From Phyto melanocephala (lineage: Eukaryota; Arthropoda; Insecta; Diptera; Rhinophoridae), in assembly GCA_941918925.1 (NCBI GenBank), contig OW799233.1, positions 84,822,055 through 84,886,054 of the forward strand: DNA of 64,000 bases. The letters are read 5' to 3'. This document shows, piece after piece, positions 1-13,104 of this stretch; position 1 is the stretch's first letter; the number at the start of each line of letters is the position of its first letter. The notes beneath the pieces are model-generated. The model was not told the origin of the DNA, ran no database searches, and worked only from the letters and a program-made list of their open reading frames with translations. A program made the translations under genes and the position numbers.

Positions 1-2214
1 GTACAGGAAATTGAGGATTTTTTGACATATGAAAACAGAATAGCAGCTTCTTTAAATGAGAAAGTAAAGAGGGTACATAGGAAGAAGTTTGATTGCCTTA
101 GAGATTTACAGATGAAAGAGTTAGGAATTAAGTTGAACGAAAAATGGTTTGTGAATAAGACTGACAAAAACATACCAAGTGAGGTACAATGGACTCTTTC
201 CTTGGGACATAAACATGCAATACCTATTAGGAGAGAAGAATTTCCAATTTTAAATATTGTAACAGAGGGGGAAGATTTTATACAGACAATACAAAATAGA
301 GAACAGGAAATAGCTAGGACAAAATTGACTACAATTATAGATAATCATTTAAATAAAATGAAGTTGACGAATAGAGATAAGTTTCTATTGGATACAGTAA
401 ATGAGACAAATAAATTCTTAAAGGGAAATAAGGACATTCTTATTTTGAAAGCGGATAAGGGTAATACTACTGTAGCTTTAAGAAAACAAGATTATGATAT
501 GAGAATGGAAAATATTCTAGGAGATATTACAAAGTACGAATTAATTAATAGGGATCCAACAAATAGATTACAAAAGGTGAATAATAACATAGTTGAGGAA
601 CTTTTTAAACTAGAGATAATAACGAATACTGAGCGTAACATACTAAAGACAAATATTGCTACGGCACCTAGGATATACGGACTACCAAAAATTCATAAGG
701 AGGAATATCCCTTAAGACCAATTTGTTCATTTGTTAATTCTCCTTCTTACCAACTTTGTAAATATGTAGCTAACATTCTGAAGAAGATTACTGAGAGTTC
801 TAAGTATAATGTTAAGGATTCATTAGAATTTAAAGATAGAATAACTGACCAATACATAGAAGATGATGAAAAATTGATTTCACTGGATGTAGTTTCATTA
901 TTTCCAAGTATACCTGTTGACTTAGCTTTAGATATCATAGAAGGGAAATGGAATATGATAGAGAAATATACGAGAATGGGGAAGAATTTATTTTTGAGAA
1001 TTATTAAATTTTGTATTGAAGAAAACAGATTTTTTCAATATGACGGTAAAGTGTATTTGCAGAGAAAGGGATTACCAATGGGATCTTCAGCATCCCCAAT
1101 TGTAGCGGATATAGTTATGGATAAATTATTGGACACTTGTATGGGAAAATTAAGTATTGGACCGAAGATAATAATAAAATATGTGGATGATCTTTTTTGC
1201 ATTGTTTCGGAATGTGCAATTAATGAAATGTTGGATACACTTAATCAATTCAATCCTAATATTAAGTTTACAATGGAAGTGGAAGTTGGTTCGAAACTCC
1301 CTTATTTGGATACATTATTGATTAGGAGAGGTAACAGTATAGTAGTGGATTGGTATCAGAAACCAACTGCATCGGGGAGAATCATTAATTATTATTCTAA
1401 ACATAGCAGGCAGATTATTATGAATACGGCTAAAAATTTTATAAAAAGAGTATTAACAATTAGTGATAAAGATTTCCATATGGAAAATAGGGAAAGAATT
1501 AAGGAGATATTAATTGACAACAATTTTCCTATTCAAGTAGTTCAAAGTTTGCTAAATCAATTTAGAAGGAATCATAATAATAATAATGATAATAATAATA
1601 ATAATGATAATAATAATAATGATAATAATAATAATAATAATAACAATAATAATGATAGTAATAATAATGGAAATAGTTATTCAGACATAACAGAACGGAA
1701 AATTTACAAGTCTATGACTTATGTGCCACAAATTTCGGAACGTTTGAAGAAATCTAGAATCTTTGATTCTGAGAGATATGGAATAGCTTATAGGACATAT
1801 AATACATTAGGTAGACTATTTAGTAAGACGAAAGATAGAATAAATAAGTGGGACATGTCAAGTGTAGTATATAAAATACCTTGTAACGGTAATGATAATG
1901 AGAGTTGTGATAAGGTTTACATAGGTACGACAAAGAATAAACTTAAGACGAGAATAGCTGGACATAGATCGGACCAAAAGTATAGAGACAATATTAATTC
2001 ACAGAAAACGGCTTTGGCAACACATTGTTCTAAATCGAATCACTAGCCAAACTTTGAAAATGTATCAGTTCTAAACATTGAACATAATTACAAACGTAGA
2101 TATATGTTAGAAATGCTACAGATAATAAATATTCCAGGAACACAAAGAATTAACTTTAAGGCAGACACAGATAATGTTGCTCAGAACTATAGGCATTTAA
2201 TACACAAAAAATAA
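1..2214 (+). pseudogene. Penelope-like RT / GIY-YIG protein, partial, one nonsense codon
   Basis: Frame 1 is open from base 1; the first shown methionine-type start (TTG at 22) is not meaningful because the protein begins upstream. Numbering from 22: LKADKGNTTVALRK near 142-155; IYGLPKIHKEEYPLRPI near 219-235; motif A SLDVVSLFPSIP with Asp at 289; motif B RKGLPMGSSASP near 350; motif C YVDD at 387-390; LPYLDTLLIRRG near 430. An Asn-rich tract spans about 517-552. The GIY-YIG domain starts VVYKIPC at about 615 and continues KVYIGTT near 632, RIAGHRSD near 644. A TAG at 2044-2046 follows KSNH, and the same frame stays open for 55 more codons of family-like sequence to 2214, so the copy is inactivated at least once. 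This order (RT then GIY-YIG) is diagnostic of Penelope-like elements and excludes LINE and LTR classes. Confidence 0.88.
1573..1677 (+). repeat. (AAT)n microsatellite coding an Asn/Asp tract
   Basis: An imperfect AAT/GAT triplet run sits in frame between the RT and endonuclease parts of the Penelope-like ORF. It codes about 30 Asn with scattered Asp and Ser. It lies where a linker is expected, so its length can vary without breaking either domain. Being a multiple of three, it keeps the frame. Confidence 0.9.
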
Positions 2215-2553
2215 CATTCCCACAAGCTTTAAATTTAGTAATACATATTTTGTGTTAATATTTTGTTATTTTACATTTTTAATATAATAATTTTTATGTT
2301 AATTTTTGTAATACTACGTTTTTTAAAAATTATTTTTTTTTGAAATGTTTATAAAATATTTTTATGTTAGAAAATTATATAAAATTTTGTAAAAACACAC
2401 AATTTCTTTCCTGCAGATGCTACACAAAGGAGTAGCGAAATATTGAATAATAGATAAAACAACAAATATTTATAAAGACCTCGAGCTTGAAGAATCAATT
2501 TAAAAATTATGGAATAATATCTTTATAATAAAATATGTATCACTCTCTTTGTA

Positions 2554-3156
2554 GAGGGTGGTTCAATTTTAAGGGCCTATGTTGAAGGTGAACTACACAT
2601 AGACTTTAAATTTGTTTTCTGCATTTCACTTGACATTTCTCAATCTCAAACTTACTCAATTTGATCCGAGGAAAGATACGATAATGAGCAACGCTTTAAA
2701 GTTATGCAGGATTTTTATGAAAATGGGCGTTCAAATCAAAATGCATTTTGTGCACTTCGTAATTCTTTTGGTCAACATAATCATTCAAATTCGTCCACAA
2801 TAGGGAAAATTGTAAAAAATATTTAAATTTCTGCAAAACAGTTCTGTATAAAATGTTAGACAATCTGTGAATGCCTTCTTAGTTCGTTAAATGGGAACCA
2901 TTGCTGTTTTTTGCGATAGTGTGGCAAAAGAGCAGTCAACCTCGTGCCCAACAATTGAACACCAACATTGTCATTGAAAATTTGGACAATCGGTTAGAGA
3001 TGTGTCGCCGAGGTTGGGGCCATTGGGGGCCATTTGGCTGATATTTTGTTCCATACATAATTGAACCATACAAATATTGTCATAATAAAAAGAAATGATA
3101 ATAATTTCCTAAGTAATATGTGTTTTATTTAAACTCAACATCGGCCCTCAAAAGTA
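2554..3156 (+). mobile_element. Internally deleted mariner-like remnant (M1) inside family A
   Basis: Left end GAGGGTGGTTCAATTTTAAG follows a TA, and the right end is a partial inverted match (catcggccctcaaaa). Broken reading frames still show the N-terminal helix-turn-helix stretch of a mariner transposase (NGRSNQNAFCALRNSFGQHN) and the C-terminal tail (GHLADILFH). The catalytic core between them is missing. The same deleted form sits at the same place in copies A3, A4, A6 and A7, so it was carried along as family A multiplied. Confidence 0.65.
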
Positions 3157-3491
3157 AAAGTGGGCGTTAAAGTAGGCGTGTCAATAAAGTTTCTGCTAAT
3201 AAATACAACTTAGATATTTCAATATAGTCCTTTATTTTTCCAAAAATTCTGTCAATAGAGAAATTTCACGAATTTAAGATAAACCGTTATATGGGAGGTA
3301 GGCGTAAAAGTGAGCGTGTCACAATGTTTTTCCGTTACAACAAAGCCTCTCATCAAAAAGAAAAGTGTGCAAAATTTCAGAGTCGTACATCCAATTTTGT
3401 TTCTTTGTGACGTTTTTGTTTTTAAATATACCGAAAAATACACTGCGCGGTATAAATTTTCGTACATTTTCATCTATAACTCTTTTCCTAA

Positions 3492-3620
3492 CCCCCATAC
3501 CTAAACAAGAGCGTTGAGCGTCAAGCGTTGGAGCTTTACATGTGTTTTGTTTTTGTTACAATAACAAAATACATGCAAAATTGCAACGCTTGACGCTCAA
3601 CGCTCTTGTTTAGGTATGGG
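3492..3620. mobile_element. 129-bp palindromic MITE
   Basis: A 37-bp inverted repeat, beginning CCCATACCTAAACAAGAGCG at the left and ending CGCTCTTGTTTAGGTATGGG at the right, surrounds about 50 bp of AT-rich centre. It is flanked by CCTAA on both sides (3487-3491 and 3621-3625). The uninterrupted family A copies read ttcctaatgcatagattta at this point, which confirms the insertion and the target duplication. No coding capacity. The superfamily is not assigned. Confidence 0.85.
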
Positions 3621-3811
3621 CCTAATGCATAGATTTAAGAAATTTTTAAAGAGAAATATTGTTTTGACTCGAGAAATATATATTTGAAGTTTCATGACTG
3701 TACATTAATGCGTTTGGACACAATTGCATTTTATTCGATGTTTGAAGGACACGGTTTTTTCGTCCTATGTACTCTTGCATTACGAGCATTTTTTTGGTGG
3801 CGGGTATAAAA

Positions 3812-6302
3812 AGGATATGTGTTTGTGAAACACATTGTAAATGGTGCAAGAACAACAAATATACATAAATTTGGTAAATTTATTATCAAAAAAGCACAAT
3901 TAAGTTAAATTTTCAATTCAGAATTCAAAATCTAATTTTCCATTCCTGCATTAATAAATGGATTCAAGGAGAGTTTAACAAATTTAGACATTGTGTTTCC
4001 CAATCATCATGTGCTGATAATTTCACCTGTATGAATGCGCCTTGTGCCTTACCAACTTTTTTTAAAAGTCTGCCTGCATTTGTCAAACATAATTTTTTTA
4101 ATTTCATTATACAATAAATAATTCGAAGTTTCAGTTGGTTTAAAACGTTTTAAAAGATACAAAACCATGAATAAAAAGTTTTCGCTTTAAAGGTTTTTAA
4201 AAATTATTCGAATTAAAGAAGAAAATAAAAAAATGGTGTGTGACATATGCCGGCATATATACAAAAACAAAATACATACATTTTTTAATTGTAGTGTTTG
4301 TTGCCGCGAAGCATATACCTTATGAATATACCTTGGATTGTCGCAAGACTAAATAAATATTTGATTAATAATAATATTAATTTCTTAATTGAAATTCATA
4401 TTTACTTCTTTCTGCTTACTTACCTTTTTAATTGCAACTTTTTATATTAATATTTTTAAACAATTTGCAGTTTAGTTTTGTTATTTCTTTGACTTTTAAA
4501 AATTTATTTCTGTCAAATTTGTTATTACATGCCGAAAACAAAAAATAATTATACAAGAAAAACTATCAAAAATAGTTTATTATTAAAACTTATCATAACT
4601 TTATTGCTTCGTAATCAAACAGTTGTTTAACGAAATGTTAAATTGATATTTGAAAAATATCGAAATTTTCATGAAAAGTGGACTTTAGATAATAAAACAC
4701 AAACAAACCAAAAAAATCTAGAATTTGTTTTCGATAACTAACAATATTTTCGACGTGATCATTTTGCAACCTTGGATTTTCTCTGCGCGTACCGTACCAT
4801 TACATGAATGACATCTTTATAAAGAACCGCAAAATCTCCCAAACTGGCGTAGAGCTGTTCAATTGTTTTATTATTATTAGGCCTGCACAAGCTTCTGATC
4901 AATAGTTTTTTTTTCTCTCAGATTTAATCTCCGTTACAGCATATTCAACCAAGTTAAGATAGGCGATCACATTGGCATCATTGTAGCACTATTTTAAAAT
5001 AAACGTGAGACTTTTTAACAGTGAAATATTTATTTGGGTGATATGTTAAACCCTGTTTTAAAACATTATTTCATATAAATGTTACCTGCGGTTATGCCGT
5101 ATGTGGTTAATCTGTGAGTTCCAATTTTGGCATACTTTTTCCAGCATTTTGCTTGGTATTTCATCAATGGCAGAAAGTAGTATTGTCATTTAAGGCACTT
5201 AATTACATCTGCTGAGGCTTCTTTAAAAGGAAAGAAAATAAAAACAAGATTTTTTATTAAATTTATTAGAAGGTTACGAGTTTCTTTACTAGAGCAGCTG
5301 AACACTATCGAGGATATTGATGTTTTCAAAACTATTGGGTACGGTTTATGTTAAACTATGTTTTCCAAATGCTACTCTTAAAGACACTTAATTGTTTATA
5401 TTAAAAAATAAAATAAAACCAAGGCATTAATAAAAAGTTTTGGTTAATATGATTTAAATAAGTATATTTCTTTAATTTAATTAATTTTTTGACTCAAACC
5501 AAAAATATCTCAGTTTAATGATAAAACCGTTCAATGAGTAACAGATAATTAGACAATTTGAAAAAATATTAAATAAATAATTAAAAGTTGTTCAACTAAA
5601 TGTAAATATTTGTTATTAATAAATTTATAAGTATTTTTGTATAAAAATATAATATAAATTATATATAAAATATTAATTTATAATTGTAAAAATTAAAAAC
5701 ATTTTCTGCCGTAGCATGAAATTTATTTAAAAAACCTTTATAAAGGCTTTGATAATTTCTATGCATACGACAGTAAACATTAAAACAGTAAAGTTTTAAC
5801 GATGATTGATAGATTTCGGTTGTTTGATTTGTGGTGTACATTTTGTTGATTACTTCTACCCTGTGAGATACCTGTAGAGACGAGCTTCTGATATGCGTAA
5901 AAATGCATTTACATTAATGCTATTCAAACAAAAGCCCGGAACTACAGGGTAGGTCACGGGAGCGTTTTTATATCAGCATTTCAGGCACTTTACTTTTGCA
6001 AATTATAAAGCGAAATTACTTTACAAGATTCATCAGTTACACAGCAACAGTTCCCCTAGAAAAAGAAAAATTTTTTTGTTATTATATTATTTAATTTAAT
6101 ATTAAATTATTTTGTTAGTTGTCGCGTTTTTACGGAAAATAAAGATTTAATATTATTTTATTTAAGATATTTTGCAAATAATAAAAATTAAACTTGATTT
6201 TTTTTAATTCGATTTTGAGTAGAAAACAACAACATTAAACTGCTTGTCGAAGGATATTATGTAAAAAGGGAATGCGTTTACAGATTACGGTCTAGTTCAT
6301 AA
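3812..6302. other. AT-rich spacer with no recognised gene
   Basis: No coherent coding frame or RNA gene seen. One diverged stretch (about 4560-4792) resembles the right half of the TA-flanked MITE family at 33.1 kb, ending gcaaccttggattttctctgcgcgta. Confidence 0.5.
4560..4792 (+). repeat. Diverged right half of a family F (CACGCAAAG) MITE
   Basis: The order of short blocks (ttgtaatc/ttcgtaatcaaac, gttttcgataactaacaatatt, gacgtgatcat, ctctgcgcgta) parallels the right half of the element at 33079-33818. Identity is clearly lower and a matching left end was not found. Tentative. Confidence 0.3.
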
Positions 6303-6720
6303 TAAGTAAGAGCACTATATTCTGTGCTGTGCCGAATTTTTTATACTCACCAAAAATTTTATGTACTTTTGTAGCACAAAATTTATTATGTTGTTATTAA
6401 CAGTAATCGCTGTCACTTTCTTGTATAAATTACAATATTTTCGTAAATTTAGTCTTTCAATGAAAGTGGTCGTTAAAGTTAAAGTGGGCGCGTCAATATA
6501 GTTTCTGCTAATAAATACAATTTAGATATTTCAATATAGTCCAGTATTCTTCAAAAAATTTTATTTACAGACATATTATATGAATTTAAGGTAATGCGTT
6601 ATATGGGAGGTAGGCGTTAAAGTAGGCGTGTCACCTTTATTTTCTGTCATAATGACATTCACTAGAAAGCTATATGTACGAAATTTCATCATCCTGCCTC
6701 TAATAATAGCCCTAGGAGTA
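6303..6720 (+). repeat. Family A repeat, copy A2 (fragment)
   Basis: Starts with the family A left terminus (taagtaagagcactatatt) and a decayed version of the ATTCGGC/GCCGAAT hairpin. It passes into gggcgcgtcaatatagtttctgct and the gggaggtaggcgttaaagtaggc block, then fades. The mariner cargo seen in A3 and A7 is absent. Similarity to family B (gggcttcaaaaagttgatttcaacc) follows at 6888-6950. Confidence 0.65.
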
Positions 6721-6965
6721 GCATTGGTCTAAAAATTTTTGATTTTATTAGTTACTGTAATAGTAGAAAAGTGAGAGGCATTCATGTTTATTTTATAATA
6801 AGTTATGGGGCGATTGAGCTGAAATTTAAGAGCGATTTATTCCCGGATATTTGCAATAAACCACATACAAATCTGTGCTATATGTTAGGGCTTCAAAAAG
6901 TTGATTTCAACCAACACACGGTCGAAAATGATTACACACTACACGTGAAGTGTATAAAATCAAAG

Positions 6966-9900
6966 AGAGTATAGTAACAGTTACAACTAGATAACGGTAG
7001 AATTTGTCGAACGCACAACATGGTAGTATATTTTTAAATTTATTAAGCATTTAATTAAAAAAATTTAAAATCTTAAGGTACAACTTTTGACAGTTAGAAA
7101 ATCAAATTTATAATTACACTACTTTGTGGTGTACAAATACAATATCCGGAATAAACAGAAAGTAATGTCAGTAGTGTGATAAATTTATTGTTTCTTATTA
7201 CAATTCATTTAATTTCGTTTCCGCTTCTTTGAATATTCTTTTATGTCGCCTTAGAATATGTAGACAATGATTTGTATCAACTTGTAGTTAACTGTTGTTC
7301 ACTATGAGAATACATGTTAAATTAGATAATTAAATAAAAATAGTTTTAATATTTTATTATTTATGTCTTGAATCAATCTAATGTACAATTTATTTTATAC
7401 CATCAGATAGTTTAAAACTTGAACAAATGCACCAATTTTAATGTTGACTCGGTGCTTTGAGGAGAATATAATTCAACAATTCTTTTCTGTTGCTTTTTAT
7501 AAAACTGAACTTAGTGGATGCCATCATATTTCTTTGCATATTTGAAATTTAGTTGAATAAAAAATTATTTAAATTCTTTTAATACATGAACTCAAGCCAA
7601 CTCTCGTATGCAGCTGAAGAATATGAGTATGTTGATTTAAGAATCATTTCTTAGTTCAAGCAGACAAACTTTAACATTTAATTTTTGAAGTTATACACGA
7701 GCTGGGATATGAATTTTAATATAAATTTCTAAATCTCTTAAGCTTAAAAAACCTGACATACAAAATATATACGTACATGTATGTATGTCTAATGCAGTTT
7801 GTCAAATTTATAAAATTTTCATACAATCACTGAGTAATCTGACACACTAGATTTACATTAACTTTTTGGTTCCAAGGAGGAAACTTGCTTTTTTTTATTG
7901 ATTTTATAAAGGTTACTCAAAAATATTCTCTCGGAACTAAGCTGCACTTTAATAAATAGTAATGAAATAATACAATTCTAACAATATTACAGTAAACCTG
8001 AACTGAAAAAAATTTTAATACCAACAAAAATATGTTTATAGAATTTAATAACGCCAATTGCCTTACGATTAAAAATCTGTTTAATTTCTTGTTATCAAGA
8101 CAATTTTAAAATATAAATAAATAATTAGAAGAAGACTAACGAATTCACAAGGTGTCATAGTATCGTATTTCCATAATGTGACAACTTTTCAAGATGAGAA
8201 AGTGGCTTAAAATATGACAAAAAAGAAAACAACACTTTTTTATTTATTGTAAAATTTTATGAAATTACGACAATACGACACTTAGTAATAAATAAATAAT
8301 AAATTGTATAATCTTAGCACTAATTTTTATATCATTTTTCAATTATTTTAAAATTATTTGTTTTCCTACTTTTATCATTTAATTTATACTTAGAAAGACA
8401 ATTTGAGAAAATGTTAGGTTTTGGTAGGCTTTGTTGGTCCGATCTTTTGAAAAGTTTGGTTGGAAAATAGTTTTTCTTTGTGGCATCCCTGTTCGTAACA
8501 CGACACTTATTTGAAGTCTACAAGTAAGATATTGCTGAGATAAAAATCTTATCTCACGTGTAGACTTCCTGTAAGATACCAGAAAAAAATTTTCATTCAT
8601 AGATTATGCGAAACCATTATAATTGACTTTACAGATAATCACACCGTATACATACATACATACATACAGTATCTAGCAGAACTGTACACGAATTACTAAA
8701 ATTTGTTTTTTAATACACCGTTAATTAATTCAATTCAATTAACATAAATTCTTGAATTCTAAAAAAGTGAAGTAAGAACTTGTCGGTAAGGAATTGTTAT
8801 AAATTTTTTTCTTTCAACTTAATAAGGGTCTGGCACACTTATTACAATTATTTTAATATTTTCAGTGTTAAAAAGCATTAACCGACAACATTAGCATATT
8901 TCATGTGATAAACGTCAACACAGCTGAATTCATTATTTTGTTTTAGATGAAATGAACACACTTAAGAATTTCTAAATAATGATGAATTCATTTATATTTG
9001 AATTCTAATAATAATTTTTTGGGGTAAAATAAATCCATAAAAAAAATACAGTTCATTGCCTGAATGATCCAAAAGAATCAATCTTTTACAGCTCTGGCAT
9101 ATAGTATTTACACATAAATGCAAATTTTATAGTTTCATATGCAATAAGTTTGTCTACGTAGTTTTAGTAGACTCAATTTTGCGTATTTTTAAATAATTCT
9201 GTTGTTTCGTTTTTCATTTATGTCCTTTTGTTTATCTGATACATGAATGCAAATATAACTCAAACGAACAAACAAACAAATGAATGTTGTTGCACTAACA
9301 AAAGGTTCATTTTGAAAATTTAATTATCCTTTTAATTTATGCATGTTTACTCGTAAACTTAACTGTATTCAGTGCAACCACATTTATGTGAAGTTTTGGT
9401 TAAAAGTTATTTGTTGTTGCTGTTTTACATGGAATTTTGCAAATGTGACCAAATCAAATGGATTTTATTGCTAAAACAACAGCAAACACCGACACTTAAA
9501 ACATGTAATACGAGTATGTACTACTAAATATTAATTGTTTAGTTTTCAAACTTAAGAAAACAAATTGCCGAAATATTTGAGATTTGGTTTTATTGTATTA
9601 GAATTGAAAATAAATGTCAATATAATACTATATTCGATTAATTGCTGAAAACAAATTATTTAAAATAAGTAAAACATTAAATAAATTACTCTTTACGATT
9701 AAATGGGTAAAACTCAGTAAAAAAGGAATAAATCTCTTTTGTTCATACTATTTTTCAGTACTTTCTTGTAGCACATATTTTTCTCTTCTGTTTGACGACC
9801 TTTTTTTTAATTAAGTTAAGTCTTGCTTTAAGTTACTAAGGCCTTTTTTCACACCGAATGAAATAATTAAAAAATCCTGATATGGCTTAAAAACAAAGCT

Positions 9901-10749
9901 CAAAATGATGTTTGGACTATGCGGTGGACATTTGATAACAATCCATCATATCGTTAATGTATTCTTTGATTTAAAAGGGTCCGCCATCTATATACTCATC
10001 TTAAGTTTAAGTGATCGTAAATCTCATAAAGTTGCTCAATAAGAAATAAACTTTTTTGCATGTAGAATTTTTTAATAGTTCATAACATTTTCGTTAAAAA
10101 ACAAGTAAATTTTATGGTGTAAAATATTGTTAACGTAAATAGGTAGCTCACTTCCTTTTGAATTTTTGAATAGTGAACTACACATACATACATATATTAA
10201 TTCCAACTAATTTTATTTAAATTTGTTTAGTACATTACTAAAATGCCGTAATTAAAGGTAAATATACATACCCAACTCTAAATAAACAACCACTAATTAA
10301 AATAATAATACATACTAACTCTTCGTATTTTTATTTAAATTTTCTTCACTTTACCAATTCCCAATACACACAAAGCTACTGGATTAGATCAATAATCAAA
10401 ATTAAATAAGTCTATAAAAATTAAATTTATAAAAGAAGCAATTTTAATTTTAAACTATAACTTTTTTAATTAATTTTAATTATAAAGTACAACTTTTTAG
10501 TTATTTTTAAAACACTAATGCTGTAACTTTACATTAAAGTAGCCAATGTACTCATCTAAATTGTTAATCTATCTGCGTACCGAACTTCATATTATCATTC
10601 ATTCTGTTCAGCCGTTTTTGCGTGATTGAGTAACAAAGTTTCAAACATCTGTTATTACTGGCGCAAAATAAGTCATCAGTGTGTTTGCGTCTCACATGGT
10701 GCATTGGATAATTGCCTTAAACCGAAGAATATAAATAATTCTAATTGTA
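6966..10749. other. AT-rich spacer with no recognised gene
   Basis: About 3.8 kb of highly AT-rich sequence with only short ORFs and short CATA/GTAT microsatellites (for example near 8650). I see no splice-bounded ORF, tRNA or terminal-repeat structure that I can defend. Confidence 0.5.
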
Positions 10750-11734
10750 CACAGGAAAAAATAAATATGGATTTTAATTACGAAATTAATATTATTAATT
10801 AAAAAATTTTTTAATTTTGCTCCAATCATCAAAATGATACTATTAATTAAATGAAAATTAATAGTTTTAATTGAAAAAATATGGAGAAAAATATCAATTA
10901 AAACAGTATAAAAAAATTAATTAAAATTTTCAATAATGGTCAAAAATGATTTTAATTAATTTAATCATGTCTTTATTTGAAATTTGGGTTTTATAATATT
11001 AAAGCATTTATTATATCAATAATATAATTTATTAAACCTGTATAAAAAAATACAAAAAAAAATATTCTTTTTTTTATATTTGTTTATTATTGATATACTA
11101 CATTTATATTACAAAGGAATCTATATTTTTAATTGTATTTTGTTACTTATATAATAAAATTTATGATAAAAAATAGTGTTCCAAACACATACACATACTA
11201 CACCATATCAAAAGCCGGATTTCCAAAAATTATTTTTAGCATCAACGACCTAGATATAAAGGAACATTAACCGGTAAAAAGGATTGATCAGGCAGAGTGA
11301 AGAAATTCAACTAACTTACCTATTAAAATGAGAAATCTGAGGAATATAAAGGCACACAATAAATATGTAATGAATTTTGGCATACCTACAAAGAAACGGA
11401 AACCATTTATTATATTTAAAGCAGAACATATTTTTATATATGTACGTATGTGCACTTACCAGAACTTTCTCTTGCAGATTGGCGACAATTTTTCATTATT
11501 TCGCTCCTTGAGTAACAATTGTATTAAATTTATTCTTAAAATTAAATTTTCAAGTAAATGTCATTTAAAATTATATATTTTATTTTTTAAAATTTTTTTC
11601 AACTAACAGAAATCTCTTTGTTTTTTGAAAATATTTAAAAAATTTAATTAAATTAATGAAAACTATAATTAGAATTCAAAAACAAATTAAAAATTCAATT
11701 AATTAAACAAATTTTAGCAATATTTTTTTCTGTG
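10750..11734. mobile_element. Candidate 985-bp TIR element flanked by TA
   Basis: Left end CACAGGAAAAAATA after TA (10748-10749). Right end TATTTTTTTCTGTG before TA (11735-11736). The ends are inverted and resemble the CACGCAAAGAAAAA ends of the MITE family at 33.1 kb. The interior is dominated by AATTAAT-type words, many palindromic. A 92-codon ORF at 11328-11606 looks like low-complexity coincidence. The short, AT-rich TIRs make this only a candidate. Confidence 0.45.
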
Positions 11735-12330
11735 TAAACATGTGACATATCAGTGCAACAAGAAGTTTATATATACATACGAACATACATACGTAAATTT
11801 TTATCCGGAAAATGTTGCTACTTATTTAAGACTGACTAACTTTAATATTATTTTTGTAAATAACATTTTTCCATGCCTTATTCTAACGTTATAATATTAT
11901 TTTATATCAACAGTATTTATGTAAGGATAATTATATACATTTTATTGTATTATAGTAATTATTTATACACTATATTCCATTTAAAGTACATAAGAGTATT
12001 TGCTATATAAGCATGTACATAAATATGTATTTTTGCAAGTACACAAGAAGAAACTTTTTAAATGTATTCTCTTATTTTAAATCTATGTATGTATTATACC
12101 TATATGTTTGTGCTTAAGTGTTTATTTTAACGGGTACTCATGTTTATATGCAATAACTATTTATTTACTTTAGAAATTTATGTCTGTTGGTTTATGCAAA
12201 TTTGCATAAATATAAACATTCATATAAATCAAAGATGGTCCCAGTACTATAGTAATTTACGTCCAATAATCATTTTTATGCATGTATGCATGTGAAAAGA
12301 TTAAAGTTACAATACACTTAAATTTACTGC

Positions 12331-13104
12331 ATATCGTTGGTCACAAGTAGAAAGGCTTTAAGATAAGAGAAGTAGGCAAACACGTTATATAATATATATT
12401 ATTATAACATAACTTTTTTTTTGTAAAATTGCTTGTGAAACTGTTATTTTTGAAACTATTGCGTTAAATTTTGTCCTGATGTATATAGCTTTAAATACAT
12501 AGACGACAGCAGACTCCACAACTTCACGGCTTCAAATGCTGTCAACTTCAAATGCTGCTCAGAAGTCAGTTTCATAATTATTTTGAAGACAGCAACAACA
12601 TAATAATCAGCCGATGTGTAGTTTAGCAATACAAATTTCAGGGATGCCGCATATATATTTTATAATGAATAAAATTAAAGTTATTGATAAAAAAAAATGC
12701 AATAATATCACGAAAAACTATAAAAACACATAAATTTATTTCTTTATTGTATTTTTGTAATGTTCTTTAATGTTTAATATTAAAAATAAGTTTTTGTTCT
12801 TAGTTTTCCAATTTAATATATATAATGGCAACGCTATATTTGTTTATTGCTGCCCGTCAAAATAGAAAATAGCCTAAGCTGCCAGCAGCAGCAAATGCTG
12901 TTGTGCAGTCGTGCTGCTGTGCTGCCGTCAAAATAATCTTTTTCATTTAAACACATGGATTTTATTTTTGACATATTGCTGCTTCCTGTCTGCTGTCGTC
13001 TATGTGTTTAGAGCTTAAATATGTAAAATGTATTGGAATCACTGAAAAAGTCAACTTCGTAAAAAATACGAATTAGGGCCTGTCTACTTGTGACCATCGA
13101 TATA
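12331..13104. mobile_element. Outer inverted-repeat element holding a second MITE
   Basis: Left ATATCGTTGGTCACAAGTAG is an inverted, imperfect match to right CTACTTGTGACCATCGATAT. Between them lies a separate 509-bp TIR element. This fits a small DNA transposon later hit by another. No target duplication could be read with confidence. Confidence 0.5.
12497..13005. mobile_element. 509-bp MITE with 18-bp perfect TIRs
   Basis: Left TIR ACATAGACGACAGCAGAC (12497-12514) is the exact reverse complement of GTCTGCTGTCGTCTATGT (12988-13005). Sub-terminal DNA is rich in CAGC/GCTG words (12880-12930). The flanks agcttaaat-like on both sides (agctttaaat left, agcttaaat after gtttag right) hint at an 8-9 bp target duplication, but this is not exact. 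Non-coding. Confidence 0.7.

Larger units (their letters stand above)
1..2507 (+). mobile_element. Penelope-like retroelement, 5'-truncated by the window edge
   Basis: Penelope-like elements copy themselves with a reverse transcriptase and a C-terminal GIY-YIG endonuclease. The coding frame is already open at base 1, so the N-terminus and 5' end lie outside the window. Coding similarity ends at the TAA at 2212-2214. About 290 bp of AT-rich 3' untranslated sequence follows. The 3' boundary is set near 2507, because recognisable family A sequence starts there in mid-element (ataatatctttataataaaa). This suggests the element inserted into, or replaced the left end of, a family A copy. The boundary is inferred from that junction and is good to a few tens of bases. 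Confidence 0.85.
2508..3811 (+). repeat. Family A repeat, copy A1 (left end lost)
   Basis: Begins in mid-element next to the Penelope-like sequence and ends with the family A right terminus, GGTGGCGGGTATAAAA. It includes a mariner remnant (about 2554-3156), the block with gggcgtgtcacaatg, and a palindromic MITE at 3492-3620. The part carrying the cagacggacagacgg run is deleted just before the terminus, where acgagca joins tttttttggtgg directly. It has no coding capacity. Confidence 0.75.

Noticed and set aside
8379..8600. 73-codon minus ORF with some Arg/Gln-rich sequence
   Set aside because: No recognisable domain, no supporting context.
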